From Hofstenia miamia (taxonomy: Eukaryota > Xenacoelomorpha > Acoela > Hofsteniidae): a stretch of 64,000 bases of DNA. The stretch spans positions 286,330 through 350,329 of the forward strand of contig CABFPE010000280.1 in assembly GCA_900660155.1 (NCBI GenBank), given 5' to 3'. The notes beneath the pieces are model-generated. The model was not told the origin of the DNA. It was given only the letters and a program-made list of their open reading frames with translations, and ran no database searches. Positions 47,318 to 60,065 of this stretch are shown here, piece after piece; within the stretch, counting starts at the first letter, position 1, and each line of letters starts with the position of its first letter. The translations under genes and the position numbers were made by a program.

Positions 47318-50300
47318 CTAAATGTATACGATAACAACATAAAAATAGTATTAAGGTGGCACATACCATATGCATTCATGCTTAAAAATCTTAATTGTAA
47401 CTAAAATACCATTTCTAGGAGTAGAATAAATGAAATATGTAAAATTTCACCATTTATGGACAAACTATCTACAATTTTATTTCTGGTGTGCTGTAGTGTG
47501 TTGTTCATGATCTACTATAAAATACACGAGTATTTGGCCTAAAATTAGGGAGGAGCTTAATAATTGATTTTGAAAGAGGCCCCTGAAATTTAATACTACA
47601 TGTGCTACTAAGTCTACAAATGCTGAAAAAAGATTTTTAGTCCAAACCCCCCCTGGGGGGTGTTTGATGTCGTTTAAAATTGTGTAGTTTTCTGGTGGGC
47701 ATGTAAGTACATTATCTTCAATTCCATTTACATTATAGTAATCGAAAATATGCCTATTTAAGCTTTTGAAAACAGATGCTGACCTAGCAGAATTTGCCTT
47801 CAACAGTTGACTACCAGCTGCCATAAAAACGTGGTTTGCTTACAAAGCATTATGTCTTTGTGTTTCGCACATGTTGTATTTTATTTTCTGAGCAGGAGTA
47901 AAAGTTTTTTTACCAACAATTGTTTCAAAGCTCTACTTCTTCCCATGGCATATTATACAATCATTCTGTTACAGTGCTTGGTGACATTAAGTAAGTTATA
48001 ACTTTGTATGAGAGATATTTGAATATTTTATTTGCTTCAAATCATGGCATCTTCATCTGTACGATCTTACTATAGTCGACAAAAAGTTCGAAAGCATATC
48101 AAATGTGTAATTTACGCAGAAGCCGAGACCTTTCCACTAGGTTATTTGCCCACATGCCACTTGAGACGTATTATGAAAATTTAAAGATCTATTTGAGTAA
48201 AGTCCAGTGTTCATCAAATGTTACTTGGGGATGATTTTGACACAGCATTACAGAACATTGCTTCAAACATCTGACTTCCCCTCCGAAATGGTTTGAATTG
48301 ACAAACAATATCAGACTGGATATGCAGTTTTATGGTTACCTCAAACTGTTGCCATGTATATTCGGACACGACTTTTAGACTGGGATAAAAGGGGCACAAT
48401 TTCAATCAGGCAATTTACATCAGCATTCAGTTCCATCCGTAGCAAAATCACTTGATAACAAACTTATAATCAGCCCTAGCTGATTTGGAATAATTTGAAT
48501 GCAATTACTTGATTGAACTTGTATGCCTTTGTCCCTTCGCACCCGTTTGAGCCCTTTTATTCACACCTAAATCTCCTATTTCACTGTAAATTATTATAGT
48601 ATCATTTTATTCGTACTTATAATGCCAAAATTATTGCTTAAATACCAACGGCAATATTAGCGTTTTGTATTATCAACTTCAAGATTCTAGAACTTTGACA
48701 TTTCTTTGTGGATAGGTAAATGAGAACATTTTCTGTAGGCACACATCTGTTTTTACTAACACTAAAACACCTTTGCATTGCAATGCGTGTTCAGTGAATT
48801 TATTGCAATTATGTGCTTTTATGGTACCCAAATCAACATTCTTTCAACACGAATTCATATCAAAAAATAATGTTTCATTTCGGAGGGGGTTTTCCAAGTA
48901 ATATAAAAAACTTTCACGTTCTCAAGCTTTTGGAGACACATAACATAAAAATCCAGGGGCCCTCTTTTACCTATCATAATTTTTATGATTTTGTGCCCCT
49001 CCCCTACTAAAATACTCTAACCACCTATTTACCCCAAACAGTAAAATATACAGAATACTTGTAAATTTAAATAGATATATTTTTTTTTCAATACCTGTTA
49101 GCTCGGGGCACGTTGAACGCTGTTTTCAGTATGAGGCCTTGAATCCAGAAACAGGCGAAAAATTTAAAAAAATTCATAAAAATGGCTTTTGCAGGCTGCA
49201 GATTTCTCTAACAATTGCTCGTAATTTTCAAAAAAGATGTTTTCTTTCTTGATATAAATTTACCATAATACACGAAATACCTACACGATAAAATACTTCG
49301 TAGTAGACGAATACCGAATACACGAAAATATCAATACGCACAACAACACATTGGTGCGGAGCAGTATGAATGAGTTAACACTTATCAGGACGTCTGTCAA
49401 CACTTTGTTGACATCATGCATATCTTTGTATTTCAAAGGTGATGTATCTTGTCAAAAATTGTGATTTTATTGGAGCATGAATGTAATTATTTAATCCATA
49501 CTTATATAAGAAAAAAGTTGCAGAAATCCTACTACAAAATTTATAGGACTTCTGATTCTCATATTTACAATCGCTTTAAACAAAAAATTTGTGAACTCTT
49601 TAATTTATCGTTTATTCCCGCCCATGTGGTTTGTAATATTACACATATTATTATGAAGAAAAATGGGCATAAACTGAAAAAAACCGATTTTTGAAGAATC
49701 TATTTTGCTTGCTGAGAACCAATTTAAAGATAGTCTTCAACAACCAAAAAATCAAGAAAAATGTTTAAATATTGCTCTTGTCACCAAATTTATACAAAAA
49801 AGGCCCAAATATCATCTAGTTTTCATCAATCACATAGACATTGCAATGTCTATGACAAAATAGCTTGTCTAATTTTTGATCAGTGTTCTCAGTATATATA
49901 ATTTATTTACAATATTGTTTGTGAATCAAAATATATATAGCTTTACGCTCTTGTTTTGAATACCAGTGGAGTTGTTTTGATTGATTGTATATTTTCTGTA
50001 TATTATTGCACCTACAAATACTACATAAGATATTTACTAAATGTTGAGTAAGTTTTAATTTCAATAATCAATTATATGTAACAACAGACAAAGTGCAATA
50101 AATATTTTTTATTTAAGAGAATGTATTCGTCCTAAATCAATGTTTTTGAAACGATTTGTTGATTTACATAGGTAATAATGTGATGTCAACAACGTGTGTT
50201 GCTTCAGACGTCCTGACAAGGGTTAGTACAAAATTAAAAAACTATGATTTAAATACATAAAAACTAACTTATAATCAAAATCGTCAGTGAATGTTTTGTT

Positions 50301-53300
50301 TCCGGCCACTAGAAAACCATTAATTGTATTTAGGAAAGCCTTAGCCGAATTTTTGCACGTTCTATTTGAATTAAATACTTCCGTGTAGCACGCCCATTTT
50401 GGAACAATCGTTCTGCAAACGAGTCTAAATAATGCACTTAGTAACATAACCGCAAAATGCAACTTACTGATTTTTTGTTTCTTGAAACGATCTACACTCC
50501 TTAAATGCATAATTCCATTTAGGATACATAACACGAACCTAAAACATAATTGTGGTAATATATTTTACATGTTTAATGACTCCATGTGAATCACATTTAA
50601 CCATAAAGCGCAAGTAATTTTACTCGTAAAGTCTACTATAAGCGTATTTATTTTCAGGATTTCAATAATTTCCAATATTTTAGGCCTTAAACAGTTAACC
50701 ATAACAGAAAATTATTATCTAATGCAACAAAATCCTTATTTTCTAGTGAGGTAGGCCACAGAATGAATGCCCAATGATGTAAATTAAAATAATCCGCAAA
50801 ATTACAATACTTCCTAGCTCTTCTACAATGAATCAGGATTTTAAAGGTGCACACCAACGACCACTTATATTGTAACTTACTCTAGCTTTAGGTTTTATTG
50901 GCAATACAATTTGATTTTTGCACTTGGGATTAAAATTGATTTAAAATTTAAATTCCTTTCATATGCATTAGTAAATTGTGAACGAAATAAAAGACGAACA
51001 TTTATAAGCTGTTTCACACCAATGAATAATTTGTACGCTATTGGACATGCAAGAATTAATAACAGAAAAATAATTAGTTTTTACTAATATAGTAAAAGCA
51101 AATTATATCTAATGATAGTAACTAATTGGAAAACATAATTTGTAATTTTAATTAAATGTGCAGCGAATACAAACAAATAATGTTGGGAAATGCTCTCAAA
51201 AAGAGCATGTAGTGGATGTATAAGAATGGAAAATTAATCTGAACAAAATAAACCATGCACTTTACAAGAAACCAGAAAATCAGTATGCATAAAATATTTC
51301 TGAACATTAACAGGGCCATTTCATTGTCCAACATTTATGATATCTTAACTGCTTTACAAACCCCATTTCTTCATTAAAACCAAATAGAATTATGAAAAAA
51401 AACCAGTCTCTTGTAATCACCAACTAACGATTTACATTTAGGGCAACAAAAACACGTCTTCTATTGTCCAGATTTGAATGCTACAAGTTAATGAATTAAC
51501 CAATGCAAAAAATAACAATTTTAAGCACATCTATGGTTTCTGAAACACCGCATTTTTCATTACAATAAATAACTTTTCTAAAATATAAACATTATAGAGT
51601 TGCACTAGCTAATCTTCTTCGTTTGAGTTGCAGTCTTCCAAAACAGGAAAATTGCCAGTCGGAAACAGGAATTAATGAAACTTACTATTATGAATAATTG
51701 CTGACAAAATATTTCCAGACAGAAAATTGTTGTAGTTAAAATGATAAAATCTTAACTTAAATTTATCGTTCTTAGACTTAAACCCAGTGTTAAATCGAAA
51801 ACAATTAATTTAGCCTAAAATCCATCACACGTTTCAATATTTGAAAAATCCTTAAAGTTATTAGACGAATCATTGAAATCAGCATCCAATTGCATTCCTT
51901 GTGCAGAAGCAAATGCAATGGTAGTTAGAATACAGATGTGAAAAATTGTATTATTCTTTCCATTGAATACTTTGACAATAAGTTGCACCGGGATTTATTG
52001 CCTCACTAGGCAGTGATTACAGTAGGTTCTGTTTAACCTCAGCATTGAAGTTTTTAGTTTTTTAGTTTCCATTGGGAATGAATTCTACATCGCATTTATG
52101 ATTTATGAGCTGGCTAATGCCGCATTTAAAAATGAAAATGGACCTCTTAGGAAATCAAAGGAGATATACCACATTTAGCTTACCTTAAAAAGCAGATTCA
52201 AAGTTTCGTCTTGATATAGGATCGGCGCAAAAAATGTCATCGCTTGATCAAGAATCTTCCACAAATGAACTGACTTTTCAGTGTCCAAAAACTCCACTAA
52301 TTTCAGAAATATTTCAGGTGATAATAAATGATACCTAAACAGAAATGAATTGAATTTTAGAGGCAAAATTGTACATTATTTAGATTAAATATATTTGGAT
52401 AGAAATAAAAATAACGTAATGAAAAATGAAAGGAAACTTAGGAACATATTTAAACATGGTAAAATCGATTGACGCCTGTAGGACAGTGAAGAACAACTTG
52501 AATATTCCCTCTGTTAAAATATCAAGCTTATTTCATTTAATAAAAGTTTACGATGCGTCACGCTTTATGTATGTTGTTGGCTTATTAAAAATTCTAAATA
52601 ATAGCAATAAATCAATAAAATGACTGTCTTCAACAACGCAAACATGAGTTGAAACTTATGCAATTGATAGGGAAAGATTAATGTCTTTAGCCAATTTAAT
52701 TATAATATTGAATTTAAAATTTAATAGAATTATCTTCTTATCATGGAAGCTCTTGCAGATGGATTCTACTAAAAGCAACTTTTATAAACATTCCCAATGA
52801 ACAAGCCAAATGGAACTTTCGAGCAAATATTCTTAAAGCTATGACCTAGCAATGCATAGGACATGCCAATACAAGGTTGAGGTAATAGCACCACTCAGAA
52901 ACAAATTTATTTACTCTGTTCTAAAACATTTTATATTACAATCTAATTCTATAAACCATTACAAATTATGTGTATGAGCTTAAGAAACTATATTTTATGA
53001 ACATCAAAATATGGCAAAATATATACTTCAGTAAACTGAAAAATTTATGTTTCAAATTAGAAAAAATATTCTCTGATGGTGACTTCGAAACTATTCATAA
53101 AACCCATTTTAGTTAACAAAAAATTCAATCCTTTAAATAATTGAAAAAGTAAATTATAGTGAAATTAAAAGACATACTTGGTTAATATGAAGGCATTGTG
53201 GACAAGAATGTAACGGTTTGCGTTTGATAACTAAAACGAACAGATGAAAATGCATGTACATACATCACAATAATAAATACACCTATAGCATGCAGACTTA

Positions 53301-56300
53301 CAATATTTTTTTCAAAATCCTATAGCACAGCATTCCCTAATTTAAAATTCTCCTGATTTAAACAAAAAATGTATTTCAATATAAAAATTGAAATATTTCA
53401 ATCCAAACTTTTATTTTGCGTAATTCTAATTAAATACATCATTATTGATTATGGATTTCTGACATCTCGTAGAATCTCTAAAGCGAAAGATATAACAAAA
53501 CTGCTTCAGGTGTAGTGTTAAAAAAGCAAAATATAGTGACCATTACATTTTACTAACCTTTGATAATCTGGTTTTGAATTGGTCACTAAATATCTCCCAT
53601 ACATCACTGGTGTAGTTGACAATTGTCCATGTAACAAGATCGTGATTGGCCATGAACCAAAGACTCGGTGTAACATCCCAATGCCTTGATGGACCATTAA
53701 TCCAATGTATATTTTGTGATTCCTCTGTAACGAGTGACAACGGTGTAACCCAATTATCATTTATCACATCAGTATTTTTGAACAGTGAAAGATCTGATTG
53801 ATGCACGACATATTGTGTTGGCTGGATTTGGACATTAACAACTGGAAAATGTGGTGAAAACAGCCAGTTTTTGAGATTCAAAGGACTTTCAAATTTACTA
53901 CCAATGTGAAACTAAATAGCTATAGTTAGAAAATTTTGAAATAAAAGTTTATAAAAACGTTCCTAAGCAATTGAAAGATTTACATAAAATGTTTGGATCA
54001 CTTTTAAGACAATGATATCAGCAGGCCTACTGTTGAATACACAATTATATTTCTAGATGTTTGCTTGCAGATTTATATTCATTCTTAAGAATATGTTTCA
54101 ATTAAAGCATGTTCCTTCATAAGCATAAACAATAATTTTCAAATCTAAGAGATACTCTTTGTAGCAATACAAAATACACATGTTTATCATTTGCCTGTTA
54201 AATTTATGGCGTTGCTGATACTTCGTATACAAAAATTTAATGACTAATATCAAATATCTGTCCGATAACTACAGTAGTTATAGCATAATGTCACAAAGAA
54301 TGTTAATCATTCCAATAACTATTCTATTAAACATATATTAATATACCACGCTGCAAATCCCATTCGTATTAATGTAAAACGTCGTGCAATAATTAACAAG
54401 AGCAAATTTACATGTAGATAATCCACAATAAATGCATGTATTTGATCAGCCAACTTTATTTGTCCAAAAGATAATTGATTGCCACCCCTTGAAATCACTG
54501 CAGCACACTGCTCCTGTGTCGTTTCAGGATTCCAGCTTTTGCAACAGCTGATTTCAGGTTTGAAATGTTAAGTTACAAATTCCGTTTTGGTCCAAATGGT
54601 GATGCGCAAGGAGCTTGCTTATCATTACTGGGATGCAAGTGGCTGTGAAAACATCATTTCATTTGAAAAATTCATGCTTCCAAGGTACAGTGAGCGTAAT
54701 CACTGCAGAAAGCAAATCTAGCTTTTTTCATCCTTGGAACGATACCAAGTTTTTTGTGGCTTTGTGAAGAACTATATTTGAATTTATCGTTGGAGCTAAT
54801 GTAGATGTGTCTTGACTCATTCCCCTTCTTTTGATCACATCAGTTCTGTAGGAAAAAATTTTAGTTTTCTCAGTAATATTCGATCACTTGAGAGACTATA
54901 TATTTTTCTTTAGCACACATAAATTTCCAAAACAAATTTATTGTGCTAGGTAGCGATTCAATAATAGTTTTTCCTTGGAAAAATTGAATTCATTGTGAAT
55001 CCAAAAACGATAAATGACAAATTCAACCCCATATCCAAATTCTATACTTTACAGCATTTCAATGTCATTCCAATGTATAAACAATGCAGCTTTATTTTTC
55101 TCAAAATGGTTTTAGTAGCCCGCAATAATCTGCATAAAATTGGAACTCATAAAACTAATGGGATTCGAATTTGCAATTCATCATGTTTTTTAAGAAAAAC
55201 CGAATGAAAAGCTTTTGTTAAAATATAATTCTAACATTATATGCACAAAGGTGCTTACATCGGTCACTACTATAGCAAGGCCAAGTGGCGCCAGATGAAG
55301 TCATATCAAGTTATACTGAAACTAAGAAAACCACAAGAAAGACGTTGTCAACGATTCTTCAAAAGCCGAGGAGGAGGAGTGAACTCAAGAAATTACTGGT
55401 AATCTATGACCACTCGCTGCTAATTAATTAAATTAAATAGAGCGTGGGTTGATTGAAAAGCAAATTAAAATCTCAAAAATAAAATGTCAACATGATGGTA
55501 CAACAGAAGGACAACTGGCTATAGACAACATAAAGCAATATGGAAATAAATTTTCTAAAAATTGTTTAAAACAAAGACATCGAATTCAGTGCAATTTAGT
55601 GGTTTTGAATTTATTTTAAAATTATTTCACAGTAATTTAACGGTATATTAATGACAACTTTGATATTTAAATTCCAGAGCAATATTTCACTGCCGAAAAC
55701 AGAGTTCGTCCGCGACTCTTGATAATTGGTAGGTTCAACTTCGAATGATGAATACAGTTGACTTCGTAGACTGAATATTGCAGTGTAGCGAACTTGGTAT
55801 CAGAAATTTGATATGTGAACCAATGATAAACGATATCATGACATACCCGACTGCAACACAATCCTTGAGTATACCTGCAGATTTAGTTAATCAAAGCGCT
55901 ATTAGCACCAAAAAGTAATGGAATTACCTACATTCGAGCATTAGGCAAATGTCAAAATGCGATGTGATATGTCAATACATTCTTGCTTTATTCTTGTAAA
56001 ATTGAGTATTGCACGTTTGACAGAGTAATTAAGCATTTTTTGAAAGATAATCAGATGTAAACCATTTCATTTGCAGCAAAAATTCCTAGTTATATTTTTC
56101 CTAGTTGTTAAAACGGTTTAGGAATAATTTTTGCAATCGCTATAATAAAAAATAAAATGTTACAATTCGCAATCGTCTATTTCACGGATGAATTCTCAAA
56201 CAGTAATCCTAATATTCCAGTGTTTATGCTACAGTAAAATAGCTTAGCCAAAAGTTTATCCTTACATATTTAACAGCATTGATACTTTCACATCATCTAA

Positions 56301-57620
56301 CAACTTACTTCAATAATTGGAGTGCAAAATGCTCCATATTTTGTTATTCGGTAAAGAGTAGAAAGCTATTATACATTTGTAAGTCGCGATCACTTGTCCT
56401 CTGACCTAGTTATGGTAGTAATTCTTTGCAAATAAACATTCATCGTTTGAAAGGCAAAAATTATGAATTTGGCGAAAACCAACAATTAGAATAGTTAAGA
56501 AAAATTATGAAGAATACTCGGTGCACACTCTTATCAATAGAGATGGATAGGGGCCGAAAATTTGGGCCCAAGCCTGGCTGGTCAGGCCCATTCATGTTCA
56601 TACCAATTCGACTCATTTCATGATCGTCTCCAAAAAAATCTAAAAGTTAAACGTGTGAATTATATTTTTCAAAACATTGCTTATAAATTGTATGGCATCT
56701 CTGGGTTTGGGTCGATTTGCATGCAGTTAGTATTTCTAAATTTCAGCCCATGTTTTCCAATGTCTTGGCTCAAACTCTGCTTTTCAATTCCTTCCATTGC
56801 AAACCTAAAAATTGGCCAAAAATATACACGAATAGGACCATAAAAATTGGACGTATTGGCCTTTTGGAAAAAAAACATTGAAAGGTTAAACATGTTTTAC
56901 GTGCGCATGTGTTACGCAATTTTTCAAAATTATATACCAAACGAACAAAAATTCTGAAATATACATTGCATAGACAAAGCTAGACGTAATTTTAATTATA
57001 GATTATTAGCGGGTTAAGATTAAATCACGTGACTTTGCAATTGAAGAAATAAATATGAAGACAATGAAATGATGATATGAGCGATAGCGCTTTAAATGAA
57101 TGCCTGTCAATAACGATCTTAGAGACGGCAATGGTTGACGTTCGCTGATACCTAGTAATTGAATAGAAAACATAAATTATGTAGACAGTATTTCTAAGAA
57201 TCTAGACGAAAAGCATTTAATAAAATTTATTTATTTATGAAAGCAATTGAATTCACGATTTCTCGCCGATTAATACTTAATTTTGGAAAGGCTTTGTGTG
57301 CTCAAAATATATTAACATAGTTTAACTAGCAATGATTTCTTCAAAAATATTACACCAATTTGTTATACTATGGCCAACATTGATGTTCGTATTAAAAGGA
57401 CTATTTCCCAATATATCTATCAAAAGCCTAAAGGATATATGTTGACAGTTGGCGTATATTTATCTCTCAAACTCTTAGCCAGGTCGAAGTTTTAAAAGGG
57501 AAAAAGTGGGCACACAATTACTTCCAAAAATTGAAGAATGTGTCCAATATCCTGAAGTCCTCTTCAGCATACACCAGCTAGAAAATGCAGACACTTCGAA
57601 CTTAGACCAAAATGTGAAAT
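47104..57620 (-). CDS. M1-family aminopeptidase-like protein, probable pseudoenzyme (partial model)
   Basis: Exons on the - strand in transcript order: 57620-57522, 55850-55691, 54845-54746, 54547-54412, 53897-53558, 53230-53178, 52334-52184, 50538-50269, 48379-48340, 47817-47600, 47317-47104 (TAG stop). In this order they follow ERAP1/aminopeptidase N from the GAMEN region to the C terminus. Clear matches are FPVV plus NDNWVTPLSLVT (family WTLQKGFP, LWHVPLT), NRYILVHNAF (DRASLINNAF), FLDTEKSVHLWK, LHFAVMLLSALFRLVC and TWQQFE (AWEQFR). The family is a zinc ectopeptidase, usually membrane-bound. Here HExxH reads HDIVY and the downstream zinc-ligand Glu is absent, so catalysis is unlikely. The N-terminal domain was not found. 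Junctions 5-6, 6-7 and 8-9 agree in phase; several others do not, so exons are missing or the gene is decaying. Confidence 0.68.
47600..47817 (-). CDS. M1-like gene, exon with SLNRHI and GGVW
   Basis: QLLKANSARSASVFKSLNRH matches KLRAALACSKELWILNRYL, and TILNDIKHPPGGVW matches TIISITNNVIGQGLVW. The 3' boundary at GTAGTA (47599) is a guess among several donors. The CCCCCC…GGGGGG palindrome at 47648-47662 lies in this exon. Confidence 0.5.
50269..50538 (-). CDS. M1-like gene, 270-bp exon
   Basis: Acceptor GTTTTAG, donor GTTAGT. FVLCILNGIM aligns with AFLIRLLRDL, LHFAVMLLSALFRLVC with LRSELLLLACVHNYQPC, and IVPKW with YFRKW of ERAP1. Open throughout and joins exon 48379-48340 in phase. Confidence 0.6.
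52184..52334 (-). CDS. M1-like gene, exon YHLLSPEIFLKLVEFL
   Basis: Ideal splice sites (TTTCTGTTTAG acceptor; AAG|GTAAGC donor). Joins 53230-53178 in phase to give NRYILVHNAFILTKYHLLSP, matching DRASLINNAFQLVSIGKLSI of ERAP1. Confidence 0.7.
53178..53230 (-). CDS. M1-like gene, 53-bp exon
   Basis: Encodes LSNANRYILVHNAFILT. Acceptor CGTTTTAG, donor GTATGT. Phase agrees with both neighbours. Confidence 0.7.
53558..53897 (-). CDS. M1-like gene, 340-bp exon
   Basis: The strongest family match. LNLKNWLFSPHFPVVNVQIQ aligns with the M1 segment before and after the FP-V motif; NDNWVTPLSLVT and the following SLWFMANHDLVTWTIVNY align with the LWHVPLTF…IKFNVGMNGYYIVHY region. Starts T|AAA TTT after TTGGTAG; ends AAG|GTTAGT. 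Confidence 0.75.
55691..55850 (-). CDS. M1-like gene, degenerate zinc-binding exon
   Basis: After the acceptor TGTTGCAG the frame reads RVCHDIVYHWFTYQISDTKF, co-linear with V-AHELAHQWFGNLVT-KWW of active M1 enzymes. Conserved are the first His, the Trp-Phe pair and the spacing; the catalytic Glu is Asp, the second zinc His is Tyr, and the third zinc ligand (Glu, 19 residues on) is Val. The donor is uncertain (GTGAAA). Confidence 0.6.
57522..57620 (-). CDS. M1-like gene, exon at the GAMEN position
   Basis: 99 bp between TTTTTAAAG and GTAATT. The frame FEVSAFSSWCMLKRTSGYWT has the spacing of the family's V-IPDF--GAMENWGLIT, keeping V, G and T but not GAMEN itself. Assigned mainly by order and spacing, so less certain than the downstream exons. 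Confidence 0.4.
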
Positions 57621-57741
57621 CTTTAAAAACATAATTAGGTAAAAATATAGATGCTATTACCATATAACAGCTCAAATCATTATTTCCCGCGGTTTTTCAA
57701 ACCATTCTACAGTAAATAATTATTTTGGTCGCATAAATTAT

Positions 57742-58162
57742 TTATCGTAGACAGAACACAATACTTAAATACAATAAACTTTGCTTCCAAAAAGCTATTC
57801 TTGACAGTTTCAATATAATTTCATTTTTAAATTCTTCTATTACTAAGTTGAAAAATGTATAAGAATGTTGAAGAATTGCCATTGAAAATATGACAATAAT
57901 ATAATTGTCACAGTTGAAGCGATCGTTCAACTCTTCGAAAAGGATATCTAATATTTGCCTACCAATGACGTAAAATGTTGAGTTCGTTGATGTTTTTTGT
58001 CGGTGAATCACAGAAAGCTGTTGGTTGAAAAAGTGATCTATTAAACGATTTGGTACATTGCTGCCTAAATCGCTTGCGTCTTCAATAGCAGATTGTGTTG
58101 CTGATTCAAGGCAATTTCGAATGACTTTAATCTTTGAATGCCAGATTTTTTTAGGTTACTAA
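57742..58162 (-). pseudogene. hAT-type transposase fragment
   Basis: An open frame of about 139 codons on the - strand with no ATG at its 5' edge. QLSVIHRQKTSTNSTFYVIG then RQILDILFEELNDRF resembles the hAT (ZMYM1/DUF4371-like) segment in which an Arg-rich stretch precedes ‘Y-R—ILD-L–EL–RF'. The catalytic residues upstream and the dimerisation domain downstream are not seen. It sits about 120 bp upstream of the first recognised M1-like exon on the same strand. May be a transposon remnant or an exon of an unrelated gene. Confidence 0.45.
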
Positions 58163-58390
58163 AGTTGCTTAGTTGCCACTCCAAATTACAAAAAGATGTA
58201 AAAAAACACGTCAATCTTGTAAACATAGTGTTACTCGTCTCAATTTACATTCGGAAATTCAAACATACTGGGTGAAAATAACTTCAAAGTTGACAAAGTA
58301 ATAATAAAAATACAGCCAAATACTTTCTATCAAAATATCAAGGCCATCGAAGATAAGTTAAAAGTTGATAAAAAGACACCAAATACGTCA

Positions 58391-59252
58391 TTAACGGTTA
58401 AACGAAGTGTGATGTAATTTTGTTAACCCAAGAACAACTAGAATAGGATTTTAAGCTCAAATCAAATTAGAAGAACCTAATATTTTGTGACTTTTCCACA
58501 TTTTTAAGTACTTTCTGTCTGCATAATATGGGAATCATCCTAACTTTGCTTACTAAGATTCAACAAAAACATCAATAGTCTAAGTTTGGGGTAGCTTTGT
58601 TACCCAGAAAGAAATCAGCATAAAACTTTTGCATTAGGATGATTGCTAGTTTGTTATAGTAATACCATGCTTCAAAAACCCTATTGCTATGATTTCATGA
58701 AAAATTTATTGACATCAGAATAGCTGGTACCCAAAAAACATCTAAGTTGGGAAATTTTCACTCTTTTTAGTTTGTTTGCTGTGATTTTTTGCATATATAT
58801 TAAATGCAAATGCCTGGAGTCTTAAGCTTGATATAGCTTTTTTCGCAGATTGCCTTTTTCACATAACATTTAAAATATGCAAAAAAATCATAGCATACCA
58901 AAACTAAAAAAGAATTTCACAATATAGATGTTTTTTTGGGAACAAACAAAATTAATGTTAATAAAATTTTCATTAGAGATCTTCAAGAATGGCATTTCTA
59001 TAACAATCTAGCAATCGTCCCAAGTCAAGTGTTTTAAGATAATTTCTTTTGGGATAACAAAGTTACCCCAAACTTAGACTATTGATGTTTTTTCGAATCT
59101 TGGTAAGCAAAGTTATGATGATTCCAAAAAGTACTTAAAAAATGTGGAAAAGTCACAAAATATCAGGTTCTTCCAATTTGATTTGAGCTCAAAATCCTAT
59201 TCTAGTTGTTGTTGTGGTAACAAAATTACCCCAAACTTAGGTTAACCGTTAA
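58391..59252. mobile_element. Large foldback element with TTAA ends
   Basis: An 862-bp imperfect palindrome with arms of about 420 bp and a loop near 58830. Long inverted matches include GAATAGGATTTTAAGCTCAA (58442) against its mirror near 59200, TTTTGTGACTTTTCCACATT against 59143-59164, and AACATCAATAGTCTAAGTTT against 59070-59090. The ends are TTAACGGTTAA and TTAACCGTTAA; TTAA could be a 4-bp target duplication of piggyBac type. Each arm carries AAGTTTGGGGTAA-TTTGTTAC twice (four copies in all, one eroded). No coding capacity. Confidence 0.82.
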
Positions 59253-59260
59253 AAGACGTG

Positions 59261-60060
59261 GAAGATCACATTATAGTACTATCAGGTATTAAAACCAAAT
59301 CATGATTTGAAGAATTTCTAAACAGGTTGTTCTTTTTAAGTTATCTACACCGCGTAATGGATTCACTTCAGTATCCATGTTTTGGCGAATGGAATGGCTA
59401 AATATCCACCAGTAGTCCCTGACGAGCTGAAGCTAGCCGAACAAAAGGATAAAATATCCAAATGACTGGGTGGTGGTGCACGTCTGATTTTGGCGATATT
59501 TTTATGATGATTAAGAACGCAATAAAATGTAGGAACCATTGCAGACGTGCTCGTTATATTTTGCTAATACCGTTAATGTAATAAGTATTCCGCACAGATT
59601 AAATATAGCGTAATTAATATCAAAATATCAAATAAGATGTTGCGTTTCGACAAACAATTATAATTTTTAAAAAGCCGTTTAGCAGAACACCGAAATCAAC
59701 GGCGCTTATTTGAAATTGCACGCAGCTCTTCCGAAGCATTACGACGATCACTGTAGATTCAGACAATATACCTCTGTCCACACTCCACATATACCCCCTA
59801 CATTTCTATCTGCAAGAAAATACGTTGCATTGCATTGTTCATTAACCTTAAAATGACAAATCGTTTTCTTAACATTTTCAAAGAATTTTCTTCAAGTCTA
59901 CCATGTGTTCATTAAAATGATCGTCAAAATGAAGTTTGAAATATTCAAGAGTTCTAAGTCTCATGGCAGCAACAGCTAACTTCAACTGTTTGAGACCTAC
60001 GATTGACAGACAGAAACGACTACACAGACAGATGATCCTACAGGGTTCTCGAATATGAGG
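59261..60060. other. Gene-free interval
   Basis: The - strand frame 59878-60078 overlaps a GACAGACAGAAACGACTACA stretch and shows no recognisable protein motif; probably repeat-derived. Confidence 0.4.
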
Positions 60061-60065
60061 GAAGA

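Noticed and set aside
54560-54660. + strand phrase FRFGPNGDAQGACLSLLG as a protein fragment
   Set aside because: Short, bounded by stops, and antisense to the better-supported M1-like exon region; no family recognised.
56540-56880. GGGCCC-rich patch resembling a transposon end (GATGGATAGGGGCC)
   Set aside because: No matching inverted end or target duplication could be placed.
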